A stretch of 64,000 nt of DNA from Piezodorus guildinii (lineage: Eukaryota > Arthropoda > Insecta > Hemiptera > Pentatomidae), in assembly GCA_023052935.1 (NCBI GenBank), contig CM041294.1, forward strand, positions 96,727,616 through 96,791,615. The letters are read 5' to 3'. This document shows, in pieces, positions 53,721 through 63,799 of the stretch. Below the pieces are notes generated by a model, which ran no database searches, was not told the origin of the DNA, and saw only the letters and a program-made list of their open reading frames with translations. The stretch's first letter is position 1. Each line of letters opens with the position of its first letter. A program made the position numbers and the translations under genes.

Positions 53721-54902
53721 AAAAGAATTAAATGTATACATATAAAATTAAATATGTGCATAGTGTACTTTTCGGAAAGAAATGCAATTTTCAGCCGCGT
53801 GTTCTACCAATGAAGTATTTCCCTAAAACTTATCAATTTGAATACAAATATGTCTAAATTCTTTACAAATGAATTCCTAAATGCAAGTATCTTTTTTAAA
53901 TCAACTTCTCCAACGGTCAATAATCTTATTTAAATTATTTTATTCCTTTTTACTTTTTCACTTTACATTTGCATGTGTAATGTAGGTGCGAATGTGTTTG
54001 TTCTGAATATTAATTTCAATTATGCAAACTTTTTTAAAATTAAATTTACTTTGTGTTTGTGCCCGTCATTTATTTTGTATGGAAATGTAATTTATTGATT
54101 TTGTAGGTTTTTTGTGCCTGTAGGAATATTTAAATTGTTTCCAGTCATTTTTTTAATTAATGCTAAGCGTTTTTTAAAATTTATTTTGATTAGTAAAGTT
54201 ATAAATTTTACACCAGGTCAGAACTACAGAAGGGTTCTAAGGAGAACTTGCATGTGGCGGCAGAATTTAGTGGGCGGCAAATTATCTACAAATCAAGTTT
54301 TAGGTGTTTTTTTTTTCTTTGTGTTTCATTGTTTTTTCAACAAATCAGTCGATGAATGAATATTTGTGACATTGATTTCGCAATTTATCGTGCCTAAAAT
54401 ACTTTTCTAAAACTGTTCGATTTTATTAGATAGGGGGATGGAAATAGATGAAACATAAGATGAGGAAAAAATGCCACTTCTGGGTTTGTTTTGAATTTTT
54501 TCATTGGTTTCGTTTTGATGGATTTATTTTGATTTTTAGAAGGAATCTATCTTGCAGTCTTATTTAAAAAAATATTTTATTGCCTCTTTTCCCTCAGATA
54601 TTTTTTATTTTTTAATTATGACATAAATGGTAAGGAGGAGAATGCACATGTGTAGATCTATAAAACCAATGAATTAAGTACAGAATATATTAAACTGAGA
54701 AACTATTCAGTAATTTTAGAAAAACGTCTATTATATTTTGGTTTGAAAATAATGTAATGATAACTTTAAGGTAGTAAAAAATTCAATATTTTAATTTATA
54801 TATATATAAAATCTATAATTAAAAAAAAAAATAAATAATAATATATATATATATATATATTATTTAGGAAGTTTTATTTAATATCTCACACTCACAAAAG
54901 CA
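53721..54902. other. AT-rich spacer
   Basis: One 81-codon plus frame (54,114-54,359) includes QNYRRVLRRTCMWRQNLVGGKLS but no recognised domain. Ends in AT repeats (54,800-54,862). Confidence 0.35.
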
Positions 54903-55291
54903 TTCCTTAACTTTCTTTTCATACACATTTATTTTTCTTCACAATCTATTACATAGTTTTTCTATATTTCGGGGTTCTTTCCCCATTATCAAGACTAAAA
55001 CAATTTTTATAGTTTAATTAGTAAAATTACATTATTTGATTATATGTCTTTGAAAATTATCTTTATTAATTTAATTTATATTTTCAAAATATTTAATTAA
55101 ATTAATAATGACAATATAAATTAAATTAATAAAGATAATTTTCAAAAACAAATAATCAAATAATGTAATTTTACTAATTAAACTATAATAATTGTTTCAG
55201 CCTTGATAATGGGAAAAGAATCCCGAAACGTAGAAAAACTATGTAATAAATTGTGAAGAAAAATAAATGTGTAAGAAAAGGAAGTTAAGGA
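54903..55291. repeat. Inverted repeat with 180-bp arms
   Basis: Arms 54,903-55,082 and 55,113-55,291, over 90 percent alike, 30-bp spacer. Each arm carries the motif CCTTGATAATGGGAAAAGAATCCCGAAACG (55,201-55,230; reversed and slightly changed at 54,967-54,996), i.e. a GGG/CCC stem between CTTGATAA and GAAAC, and an AATAAATGTGTA end. It looks like two element termini facing each other. Confidence 0.8.
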
Positions 55292-55437
55292 GTGGGAAAT
55301 ATTTTAAGTAATGATCAATACATAGTGAATAATGGAATGTAAAAATTTTTATAATCTTTAGAGTACTGCCTAAATTTCTTTAACGAATAATATTCATTTG
55401 TACAGAGTTTATTCATCCAACGCGCGGTGAAATATAC

Positions 55438-55739
55438 AATTTTTATTCTCTCTGGCGCGGCAGTCCGTGTAGGCCCTTGTCCGCGTTGTGTAATCTCCTG
55501 GGAAAATATACTCACCACGTTTCTCGATGAAATTTTATAGTGTAGGGTAATCAATCCCTACGCCTATTTTTGTAAGTAGCCACCAGTAGGCTGACGGGTC
55601 TCACATGCCCGGTGGGAGAGGCTGTGAGTAAATCTCCATTTAATTATATGCTTATAAAAATACTGTCGGGACTGTGATACGAACTCATAACCTTTGACGT
55701 GTGAGACTAGCGCGCTAGCCACTCAGCCACGGGCTTCCC
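55438..55739 (-). mobile_element. SINE-1 copy, full length
   Basis: Reverse strand: AAGCCCGTGGCTGAGTGGC (A box), ATGAGTTCGTATCAC (B box, mutated), ACTCACAGCCTCTCCC, GAGACCCGTCAGCC, the family 3' part, and a tail AGAGAGAATAAAAATTG. Candidate target duplication AAATATAC against AAATATATAC (55,430-55,437, 55,740-55,749). Confidence 0.8.
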
Positions 55740-55744
55740 AAATA

Positions 55745-56205
55745 TATACTTAATAATGAATACTATTTTTTTCTGTCAAGATGCATCCTGAAAGAAAAAG
55801 CGTATCTGAAAGATCGAATGTTTTACACCAGCAATGCAATTTAAAATAACATGCAATCGTAATAATAATTGACATGAGATATTTCTGCTTGAAATTAGAC
55901 AGAACGAACCAATCGTAAGACAGACTAGATCCATTAGTGACCGTTATCAATGCTGAGCTGCCTTATCAATGGTGCGGTTACTGCCTTATCAGTCCTTTCT
56001 TTACGCTTATTCTAAATCCAATGGCTCGTGACCAATTGGAACATCTCCGTGTCCCGCGTCTTTTCTCTCTCCTATCTCGAACTGTTATTGATATTTCAGA
56101 TATTGGAGTAACCTAAAATAGAGTATGTTTCGCAATAATATATCTACTTAAACTATAGTGCAGTACGAGATAATACGCTTCGTAAGTATGTAAGTTTGGT
56201 TCTTG
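55745..56205. other. Spacer, nothing recognised
   Basis: Moderately AT-rich, unique; GC-balanced at 55,910-56,080. The frame at 55,750-55,950 has no motif. Confidence 0.4.
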
Positions 56206-56209
56206 CTTT

Positions 56210-56385
56210 CCTTAAAAAGTATTGCTGTGTAGTAGTGTGTCTTGGCAGATAGTGTGCTGAATTGATATTCCCGGACTTCAGGTTCAAACCCGGCAGTAGC
56301 AGGATAATTACTTATCCCATTATTTCAGCCGTTGGTTATACTAGAGTGAGAAATCCCTTCTTGTTCACACCCAGCCTCTATGAAT
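56210..56385 (+). mobile_element. SINE-3 copy, interrupted 3'
   Basis: TGTCTTGGCAGATAGTGTGC head, B box AGGTTCAAACCCG, CAGTAGCAGGATAATTAC, CATTATTTCAGCCG, TGTTCACACCCAGCCTCTATG. A LINE tail follows at once. Confidence 0.6.
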
Positions 56386-56796
56386 GAATGAAACATAATT
56401 TTTATTTTAGGACTTTTCGTAGCATAATTCACAATGAAGAGGGGAAGTTCAATTTGTCTGCCTTCATTGGATACATAATTATTTAGTCAGATAGTAAAGG
56501 ATTTGAAGTTAATATGAATAAAAGATACAAAATAAAAACAGTTTACAACATCGAATGAGTTTAGTTATATCACTTATGTGAGGAAGATTAATTTTTGAGG
56601 AGATGGATAAATAATTGGTGCTTGAAAGTGGTTAGGAACGGCACTATTCAGAGGGAGATGGGTAAAGTTCCAAAGTATGGTAGCATTGATGGTGAAGGAT
56701 TTTTCAAAGGATGCTCTTTTATGAGAGGGTATGTATAGATCGGTAGGTTGAGATCTATCTGGTATTTAGGGAAGAGTGCGGTGAAAGGAGGAATTA
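56386..56796 (-). pseudogene. CR1/L2-like LINE, RT C-terminal end and tail
   Basis: On the reverse strand PPFTALFPKYQIDLNLPIYT is followed, with frame changes, by SFTINATILWNFTHLPLNSA and HFQAPI, the same C-terminal region as at 5,401 and 46,262. The tail reads AATTATG... then TTTCATTCATTCAT, a short tandem end. Confidence 0.5.
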
Positions 56797-57133
56797 ATTC
56801 AAAATCGTTAGAGCCGTTTTTGAGAAAATCATGCAAAGGTGTAAAATGCATTGTTTCTACTGGCTCTTCTGGTTAGCCGATTTTTATAAAAACGTTGTAA
56901 TATCTTGGGCTTATAGTTTTCTTATATATGAAATTTCAGTTTCGCCCGAGATTTACTACACACACACCACACAGGCATACATACACACACACACACACAG
57001 ACCTTTTTGCGGGACTTGGTCATTGGACGCAGGGAACCCTAAAACCTTTTTCCTTTGAAAATTGGAATTCGTAACTTTTCACAAACGCAATAATTTCCCT
57101 TACTTCATATTTCATAGATAAGTAAGTGAAAGC
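56797..57133 (-). repeat. rep-A fragment (head part)
   Basis: AAAATCGTTAGAGCCGTTTTTGAG, TGGCTCTTCTGGTTAGCCG, ATATCTTGGGC, a CA repeat, CGGGACTTGGTCATTGGACGC, TTACTTCATATTTCATAGATAAGTAAGTGAAAGCAA. The other two thirds of the repeat are absent. Confidence 0.7.
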
Positions 57134-57314
57134 AAAAAGTTTTTACGCTCAATAATAATCACAAATTGGTTTTGATGAACTATTAATCGAACATACGGCT
57201 CCTGGTTTCCTCAGATATTTGTTGGGTCAATATTTTTAAAATTTGTATTATTAATCCCGTGAAGGATTTCTAACACTTGTCCAAATACTGACCGATAGCT
57301 CAGGTGTTAGTGGT

Positions 57315-57515
57315 TAGCTCATCTTGTATCGCGATTCGCTAGAAGGCGATGGTAATCTTTGTTGTAAAAAAAAACCTGTCGAATCCAAATTTAATATTTT
57401 TGGTCCAGATGGATGGTCAAAAGTTGCAAACTTCTCCAATTCCTTAATTTCCATTGATCCAATTATATTTGGGTGTGTGGAAACTTTTTCGAGTGAGTGT
57501 ATATGGTTGTAGGAC
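57315..57515 (+). other. Protein-like frame, unidentified
   Basis: An open frame reads LEGDGNLCCKKKPVESKFNIFGPDGWSKVANFS, then FGCVETFSSECIWL and a stop. The GPDGWSKVA-type phrase recalls the N-terminal zinc-finger region of large insect families of uncharacterised proteins. Too short to assign; it could be a gene fragment or chance. The minus frame is a shadow. Confidence 0.2.
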
Positions 57516-57564
57516 ATATGAAAGCTATACAACGTGAAATATTCTTGTAAAATATTTTTTGCGG

Positions 57565-58245
57565 AGGGAGGCCTGGTCTAGTGAACAGAGCATTACTCTA
57601 CTGTACTCTACGTTATATTATTTATTCTGTTATTTCGGCTGGGATTCCATTATGATGGAGTTTTTGTTGACGGGTTTTTTTTTTTTTTTTTTTTTTTTTT
57701 TATTTTTTTTTTTTTTATTCGTATATATTACAATTTGTCATAATAGACAATAATAATAGTGCTACAGGATCTCATTCATACAATATTTACAATATAAACA
57801 AAAGGAAAGTCAAATTACATAAAATAAAATCAAAATAAATAAACGTATACAATAACAAAATTAAGTAGACAAAATAAATACAAATAAATAAACAAAACAT
57901 GTCACATTCATACATACCTATGTACAATATTTACAATCAGCTCGGAAACCCCGGACGGGGCTTGTCCCCCCACTTGTGGAAGGACAAGAGGAGTCCAAAG
58001 GATCCAAGCGCCTCCCTCTCAGCCGCATCACTGGTGAGAGCCAGCGGAAGCTAAGTGAGGGCGCCATAGCCACAAAATTGAGAAATTAGATGAGGAAGAT
58101 GGTTGGGGGTGTGGTCATAAAATAGAAACACACATTTAAAACAAGTGCGGGATTCCAATATGGGTTATGAAGACCCTCATGGGGCACACTCAGCCTCTAT
58201 AAAGTGGATATCGATAAATGGGGACAAACCTGGCGGCCGAGCGTG
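57565..58245 (+). mobile_element. SINE-3 copy split by a LINE 3' end
   Basis: Left part 57,565-57,675: GGCCTGGTCTAGTGAACAGAGC (A box region), ATTATTTATTCTGTTATTTCGGC. Right part 58,146-58,245: GGGTTATGAAGACCC, GGGGCACACTCAGCCTC. Between them is the minus-strand LINE end 57,676-58,145. GGGTT on each side may be the duplicated target. Confidence 0.55.
57676..58145 (-). mobile_element. LINE 3' end (same family as 2,400-2,845)
   Basis: A long interrupted T run, then CAATTTGTCATAATAGACAATAATAATAGTGCT, which is the Jockey-type 3' UTR pattern (compare 44,893-44,922). Then GGAAACCCCGGACGGGG, GCGCCTCCCTCTCAGCC, GGTGAGAGCCAGCGGAAGC, GGCCATAGCC-type blocks shared with the first copy. Coding part not readable. 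Confidence 0.6.
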
Positions 58246-58309
58246 ATCTCCGTCAATCACCTATATACACACCACCATCATTCCTTTAACACGATCACGC
58301 CGGGGCGAA

Positions 58310-58590
58310 TATCTACGTTTTTTTTTTTCGCGTGAGACGGGACTGTGTTAGCTGCTTCGTTGGGCGGGGCTACACTGCTCCGAGTTCCAACGTGTCTAAT
58401 TGAAGATCACAACAGTTACAGGCTTCCAACGCCCTCAATCCGAGATTGTAACTGTGTTGACATACACATATGATTTGAAGGAGAAATTATGGAAATACTT
58501 AAAAATAAATCTTATATTGTCAGAATTGGGAATAAAAATAAATCAGGCACAGCTAAAGGAAATTCTTGAAAAAGAGTACTCAAATTAAAA
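58310..58590 (+). CDS. Possible terminal exon, unidentified
   Basis: A GC box GGGCGGGGC (58,362-58,370) precedes an open frame at 58,400-58,588 whose product ends DLKEKLWKYLKINLILSELG, then IKINQAQLKEILEKEYSN and a stop: a charged, helix-prone 60-residue stretch, followed by AATAAA signals at 58,650-58,665. There is no ATG at the start (TAA lies just upstream), so it would need an acceptor such as TTACAG|G at 58,421. Family unknown; could be chance. Confidence 0.2.
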
Positions 58591-58764
58591 TAACCGATAA
58601 GATTCCTTTGAGGAGGTGTGTTAAAGGTAATAAAACATTTAATAAATAAACCCTTATGCTCGTTAATTCCTACAACATATATTGTTGAGAAAAAATAAAA
58701 TAAACTTATTTTTTTAAAGACTTATTTTCTGAAAACAAGTGACACACCTGTGTTGCACGTCGCA

Positions 58765-58842
58765 CCACGGAATAGTCAAGTGTGACCAATCGGTTGAACG
58801 CTCCGACTCACGGAACTGTCAAGTGTGACCCATCGGTAGGTC
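58765..58842. repeat. Direct repeat, two 30-bp units
   Basis: CACGGAATAGTCAAGTGTGACCAATCGGT (58,765) and CACGGAACTGTCAAGTGTGACCCATCGGT (58,810) differ at 3 positions, 45 bp apart. Confidence 0.8.
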
Positions 58843-58849
58843 ATACCGG

Positions 58850-59350
58850 CTAGAACGTACGAATAACTAACGAACTAAACATTACGAAATTCATAAGTTT
58901 CGAGCCCAAGACACGTCATGGGTCGTAGAGCTATAGTTTTTTGTTTTTGTTTTGACCTGCTCTTGCTGCTTTTTTCCTTTATATAGGTTTGGCCATTTTT
59001 CGCCGATAGGTGTCAAGGGAAGGAGGCTCCACGTGCGTGCCAAGTTGCGACAACGGTGACCGGGTTTTGACAATGCCGTTTCTGGATTATTTGCACCGGA
59101 TTTTCCTCCTGGAGTTGGATCCAGGCCCGAGGATTTGAACGAACCTTTCGAAACGAAGCTGTGTCAAGGAAAAAAGACGCGCGTGTGGAAGCGAAAGTAG
59201 TGAAAGGGATTTGATAATGTTGCTCTCAGGCTGCGAGTTGCGACGCACAGTCTTTCAACGGTCTCCAAACCCACTCTTTCGGGACAAAACTAGTCGTTCT
59301 CTTTGCGATATATCAGCCACATAATAACAATACTCACTGTAGAATGAACA
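58850..59350. other. Unique GC-balanced spacer
   Basis: No recognised gene; a 60-codon minus frame at 58,891-59,073 has no motif. Confidence 0.35.
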
Positions 59351-59354
59351 ACGA

Positions 59355-59590
59355 TGGTAAGAACTTTTATTTTTAATTACAATTTCAATTCAAATATATC
59401 ACAATTTGTCTCATATGGACATTGATAATACTGCTATAAAATCACATTCTTATAATGTAGAACTAATTAAATTAATGATTTATACCATATAAAATAAAAA
59501 ATTATAAACAATAAATTAAAAGTAAAAATATATGATAATTAATTAAAATAAACTAATTAAGATAATTACGTAGTGTGTTTTTCGACATTC
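59355..59590 (-). mobile_element. LINE 3' end
   Basis: CACAATTTGTCTCATATGGACATTGATAATACTGCT follows the Jockey 3' UTR pattern. AACTAATTAAGATAATTACGTAGTG is shared with 62,900-62,925, where it is again followed by SINE-2. Confidence 0.5.
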
Positions 59591-59597
59591 ATTGAGG

Positions 59598-59843
59598 GAT
59601 TATCTGTAGGATATTGACTTGCATAACAGCCTTCAATGCAAAGGTCACGGGTTTAAACCCGCAGGTCACCTTTAGTTATGCCGTCCTTTGGAGGGGACGT
59701 AAAAAGGTGGTCCCGAGCCTTTGCGATGACAGGTACTCTTTGAAGATCCTTGTCCTAATTAAACCTGTATAGGCAAAATTTAGGAGTCTCACTGTAGCAT
59801 CGCCCGATTAGCCACAGTAGCAATGTTAAATAAATAAACAAAC
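59598..59843 (+). mobile_element. SINE-2 copy
   Basis: TGTAGGATATTGACTTGC head, B box GGGTTTAAACCCG, a 28-bp deletion of the ATTTTTTAATGGG block, TATGCCGTCCTTTGGAGGGGACG, GACAGGTACTCTTTGAAGATCC, TAGCCACAGTAGCAATG, TTAAATAAATAAAC. Confidence 0.8.
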
Positions 59844-59961
59844 AATATTTATTATTACATAAATAAATTATACATACATATTCTGTGACGTTTCATGGTT
59901 CATGATGGTCTCAGCTTCAGAATTATTATTTTTTTTAAATTCCCATATAAGAATACAAGTC

Positions 59962-59962
<1 letters not shown>

Positions 59963-60020
<58 letters not shown>
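59963..60020. repeat. (AT)n microsatellite
   Basis: About 28 AT units; a second tract at 60,241-60,309 shows a short central palindromic switch (TATAATATA). Frames over both are artefacts. Confidence 0.95.
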
Positions 60021-60022
<2 letters not shown>

Positions 60023-60237
60023 TTTCAATAACCGGCATTTAAAAAAAAAAAAAAAAAAACACCGTCACTTTATGGTAATATTCATTTCAATGTAATATAA
60101 TTTGACCAATTAAAATATATGTATATTCTTAGACTTACACGTAATGAAGTTGATTCCAATTTGTTATTTAATTCGTCATAAAAAAAAAACAGCATATGAA
60201 CCAAGTCGATAAAACCATGTTCGATTTTGCTAATGCC

Positions 60238-60309
<72 letters not shown>

Positions 60310-60419
60310 ACAAGTACCACTTCTCCTGGGCTTACTACATATTGTACTGTTTCTAGGAATAGGAGTGGTTTGTAAGAAGGTGATTAGGCCTTGATTACGC
60401 TCAGGTTTTTCCAAATGTT

Positions 60420-60800
60420 TTATTGGGCATCCAGATTAGAGGCTGGGTCTGCCCCAGGAGAGTCTTCATATCGTAGGGTCTCCCCCCAATCGAATTAACA
60501 GAATGAATAATATTCTGCCACATCCGGGTTTCAAATCCATTACCCAGAGAACATTTTTTTTTTTTTTTTTTTTTTTAGAAATAATATTGCTTTATTGAGA
60601 AGTAATACAATCTGCCACTATTTTGGGCAATAAGTATTAGAGATAAAAGAAGTCATTCATTCCATATGTACAAAGTAAAACAAACAAAAAATAAAATACC
60701 TCAATAACAAATGAAAAAAATAAATAAATAAAAATAAAATAAATGAAATAAAAGAAAATAAGAGAACATTAGACTAGTGATCTATCCACTAGACCAATTT
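60420..60800 (-). mobile_element. SINE-3 copy split by a LINE 3' end
   Basis: Reverse strand: TTGGTCTAGTGGATAG (A box) and CTGGGTAATGGATTTGAAACCCGG (B box) are separated by an insertion. Then TGTGGCAGAATATTATTCATTCTGTTAATTCG and GGGCAGACCCAGCCTC. The insertion 60,556-60,760 is a minus LINE end with a T run and CTTTATTGAGAAGTAATACAATCTGCC. AGAGAACATT on both sides (60,546-60,555, 60,761-60,770) is its perfect 10-bp target duplication. Confidence 0.75.
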
Positions 60801-60833
60801 TTATTATTATTATTATTACAGCCTCCAATTGTA

Positions 60834-61993
60834 TTGGGTTGTTTCACATGAAATGTCCGTTTTTATAGTTTCTGAAATACATAAAGGATTTTGCAGGTCT
60901 CTGTTGTTTTTTTCCGAATGTTTACATATTTAAAGTAAACAGTTACTAATCGTCCACCTTTGTATTATAAACATTAGCTGAGGCCGCTAGAAATATTTGC
61001 AAGGCGTTTGGGAAAGGGAGTGTTAATGAACGGACCATTCGGCGTTGGTTAGCTAAGTTTTCAGCTGGAGATACCGACTTGGAAAACTTCCCCCGAGAAA
61101 GACCTCCGTCCGTAATAGACAATGATGTCCTCAAACATACAGTAGAAGGAAACCCCTACCAAACAGTTAAAGGACTCTCAGCACAACTAAATGCAAGTGC
61201 ATCTACCGTTTCCGGACATTTAAAGTGTATTGGGAAAGTAAAAAAGCTCGATACATGGTTACCTCATGATCTCACTGAGCAATTGAAACGCCTTGAGACC
61301 TGCGTTTTTTTGCTTGCGAGGCAAAAAACCGAGCATTTCCTTGATAGAATAATTACCTGCGATGAAAAATGGCATATGACAATCAGCGTCGGTAAGGGCA
61401 GTGGTTGAACATCGACGAAACCCCGGGGCAAATGCCAAAACCGAATTTGCATCCCAAAAAATTTATGGTTACAGTATGAAGGTCCATGGCTGGGATAATT
61501 CATTATTCCTTTTTACCTAGAGGTGAAACCATTACTTCTATAACGTACTGCAATGAAATTGATCAAATACACACAAAATTATTAAAAAACAACAAGGATT
61601 GGTAAATCGGAAGGGTCCTATACTCTTACACGACCCCATGTTTCAAAACATACCGTGCAAAAATTGAAAAAACTGGGCTACGAAGTTCTTCCGCACCCAC
61701 CATATTCTCCCGACTTGTCTCCAACAGATTACCACCTGTTCAGGAATTTAGACAACTTCGTCAAAGGAAAACTTTTTGAAAATGATGATCAAGTGAAAAG
61801 TTCGTTTTCAGATTTTGTTTCACTTCAAACCTCAGAGTTTTTCAGTTCTGGAACAAAAAAGTTGGTGTCACGTTGGTAAAAATGTGTAAAAAAAGAAGGT
61901 AAATACTTCGAATAAAATTATCTTGTTTTTATATCGTATTTTTAATAAAAATCCTTTACCTTGAAAACGGACATTTCATGTGACACAATCCAA
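60834..61993 (+). mobile_element. Mariner transposon, full length, inactive
   Basis: 1,160 bp. Inverted ends of 30 bp at 60,834-60,863 (TTGGGTTGTTTCACATGAAA...) and 61,964-61,993 differ at two positions. The element is flanked by TA on both sides (60,832-60,833 and 61,994-61,995), the Tc1/mariner target. It encodes one transposase, broken. Confidence 0.9.
60960..61905 (+). pseudogene. Mariner transposase, multiple lesions
   Basis: Collinear with mariner transposases: helix-turn-helix region AEAARNICKAFGKGSVNERT and RRWLAKFSAGDTDLEN; linker WLPHDLTEQLKRLE (the usual WVPHDLxE motif); first catalytic Asp in ITCDEKW (about 61,360); second Asp in LLHD (about 61,630); third in PPYSPDLSPTDYHLF (61,700-61,745), the DD34D pattern. 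Damage: the N-terminus has a frameshift or stop near 60,970, the frame shifts right after DEKW at about 61,375, the residues just after the second Asp are deleted, and the C-terminus shifts near 61,880. Not functional. Confidence 0.85.
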
Positions 61994-62009
61994 TATATTG
62001 AATCATTGA

Positions 62010-62158
62010 CCCGCTCTTCGGTGGGGACGTGAAATAGTAATCCTGAGCATGTGAGATTTCAGGTGCTCGCTAAAGATCCCTATCCTAATTAAATCCTAAT
62101 TGGATATTCAAAATTTAGGACTTCGGCTGTAGCATACCGTGACGTTAAATGAATAAAC
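62010..62158 (+). mobile_element. SINE-2 fragment (3' part)
   Basis: CGCTCTTCGGTGGGGACGTG, CAGGTGCTCGCTAAAGATCCC, a duplicated CCTAATTAAAT, AAAATTTAGGACTTCGGC, CGTGACGTTAAATGAATAAAC. It starts just outside the mariner, which may have inserted near its missing head. Confidence 0.7.
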
Positions 62159-62300
62159 CTCCGGACATACATTGAAAGCTCTATCAAGCATTCTCTTGAA
62201 CTTGACATTGAAATGACCGCAGTCTAAAACCTTAAGAGGCAGTGGAAATTTTTCGCTGTACTTACTTTTTTTTCCATTTAGCTCATGAATAGAAGGCGTG

Positions 62301-62442
62301 AAGAGTGAATAAGCAAAAGTAATGGATCTAGGTTTTATCAATCGTATTTGGGATGTGTTCAAGATAGTTTTTTTGTTTTTTTTTTTAATCTTTATATCCT
62401 TTTTCTTTTGGATTTTTTTAAAAATCTATTGAACATTTGACC

Positions 62443-62507
<65 letters not shown>

Positions 62508-62654
62508 GGTCAAATACTCAATAGATTTAAAAAAAAAAAAAAATCCAAAAGAAAAAAGATATAAAGATTAAATAAAAAATAAAAAAACTATCTTGAACAC
62601 ATCCCAAATACGATTGATAAAACCTAGATCCATTACTTTTGCTTATTCACTCTT
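62301..62654. repeat. Near-perfect inverted repeat around (AT)n
   Basis: Arms about 62,301-62,443 and 62,506-62,654; the outer 85 bp (AAGAGTGAATAAGC ... GTTCAAGATAG) are identical in the two arms, and differences are confined to A/T runs. Centre is about 31 AT units. A minus frame (62,362-62,108) of unknown nature enters the left arm only. Confidence 0.85.
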
Positions 62655-62699
62655 CTATAATGTAATATAATAATATATAATGAATGTATATAATTCCAG

Positions 62700-62935
62700 T
62701 CAGAAGATTTGATTTATTTAAGCATGCTATGGTAAATTTCAATTTAGAAAACCACATATAAGACCACATTCATACAATGTAGAATTGTGTTAATTACAAA
62801 ATAAAAATTACAATGATTTATGGCAAATATAAAAAATGTTATAAACAATAAATTCAAATTGAAAAGAGATGATCAAACATAAGATAATTATTGTAATCAA
62901 CTAATTAAGATAATTATGTAGTGTTATTCAACGTA
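62700..62935 (-). mobile_element. LINE 3' end
   Basis: ACCACATTCATACAATGTAGAA, AACAATAAATTCAAA and CAACTAATTAAGATAATTATGTAGTG parallel 59,445-59,580. AT-rich, non-coding. Confidence 0.5.
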
Positions 62936-62937
62936 CG

Positions 62938-63050
62938 TAAAAAGGTGGTTCCGAGTTACTCATTAATTCCTATCATAATTAAACCTGGATAGACTAAATT
63001 TAGGACTCCTACTGTAGCATTTCTGATTAGCCACAGTAGTAATATAAAAG
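62938..63050 (+). mobile_element. SINE-2 fragment (3' part)
   Basis: GTAAAAAGGTGGTTCCGAG, AACCTGGATAGACTAAATTTAGGACTCC, TGATTAGCCACAGTAGTAATATAAA. Confidence 0.7.
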
Positions 63051-63074
63051 ATTAGTTCAGGTTTTATTCCTACA

Positions 63075-63180
63075 TTTTTTGACACCCTACCCCAGGGTTG
63101 CCCCACGGAATTAATAATTATCTTGCCACAACCCGGGTTCGCACGCATGACTCAGCGAAGAGTCTACCAGTGCCTATAAT
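63075..63180 (-). mobile_element. SINE-3 fragment
   Basis: CACCCTACCCCAGGGTTGCCCCACGG, AATTATCTTGCCACAACCCGGGTTCGCACGC (B box on the reverse strand), CTCAGCGAAGAGTCTACCAG. Confidence 0.55.
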
Positions 63181-63191
63181 CTTCTAACAAA

Positions 63192-63784
63192 ACATCTGGT
63201 GCGCACAACACATGAATTTCACTTACCTCCGATTTTTAAATCGATTTTAAAATTTTTAAAGACTTTTAATGATGAAAATAAATGTTTAAAGAATTAATGT
63301 TCAATAGAACATGTGTTTTAATAAATAATTAATAATTTTATAATCTGCCACAATCAGTTTGTTTTATCGGCTTTTCATCACTCTGTTAAATTTAAAAATT
63401 GTTTGTATCAGATAATATTTTTCCTAAAATACTTAGCTTTCCAAAGGTATATTATAATATATAATATATATATGTAGTATATATACACAAAAATTACAAG
63501 GAAAAATATTTCCTATTCCTTCAGTTAATTATCAAATTCGAAAATATCAAAATAAAAATGTTGCTTTAACATTAAGGACCTATAGTTGTCTTAAATATGA
63601 AATTTCCTTTTTAAACGACTTTTTGTTTTCAAGATAGACTTACCACACACAAATACACACGGATATTTTACAGAACTAGACTAGGGGGATCCGAAAACGT
63701 GTATTTCCGATGAAAACTAGAATTCTAGAATTTTCACGATCGCTATTTATTTCTGATATTTCATTTATAGATAAGTGAAAGTAA
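63192..63784 (-). repeat. rep-A copy, middle deleted
   Basis: TCTGGTGCGCACAACACATGAATTTCACTTACCTCCG at the left, CATTTATAGATAAGTGAAAGTAAC at the right; 593 bp. The joint between GTTAATTATCAAATTCG and AAAATGTTGCTTTAAC lacks about 290 bp of the complete copies. Confidence 0.75.
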
Positions 63785-63799
63785 CAACAAACTAAAAGG

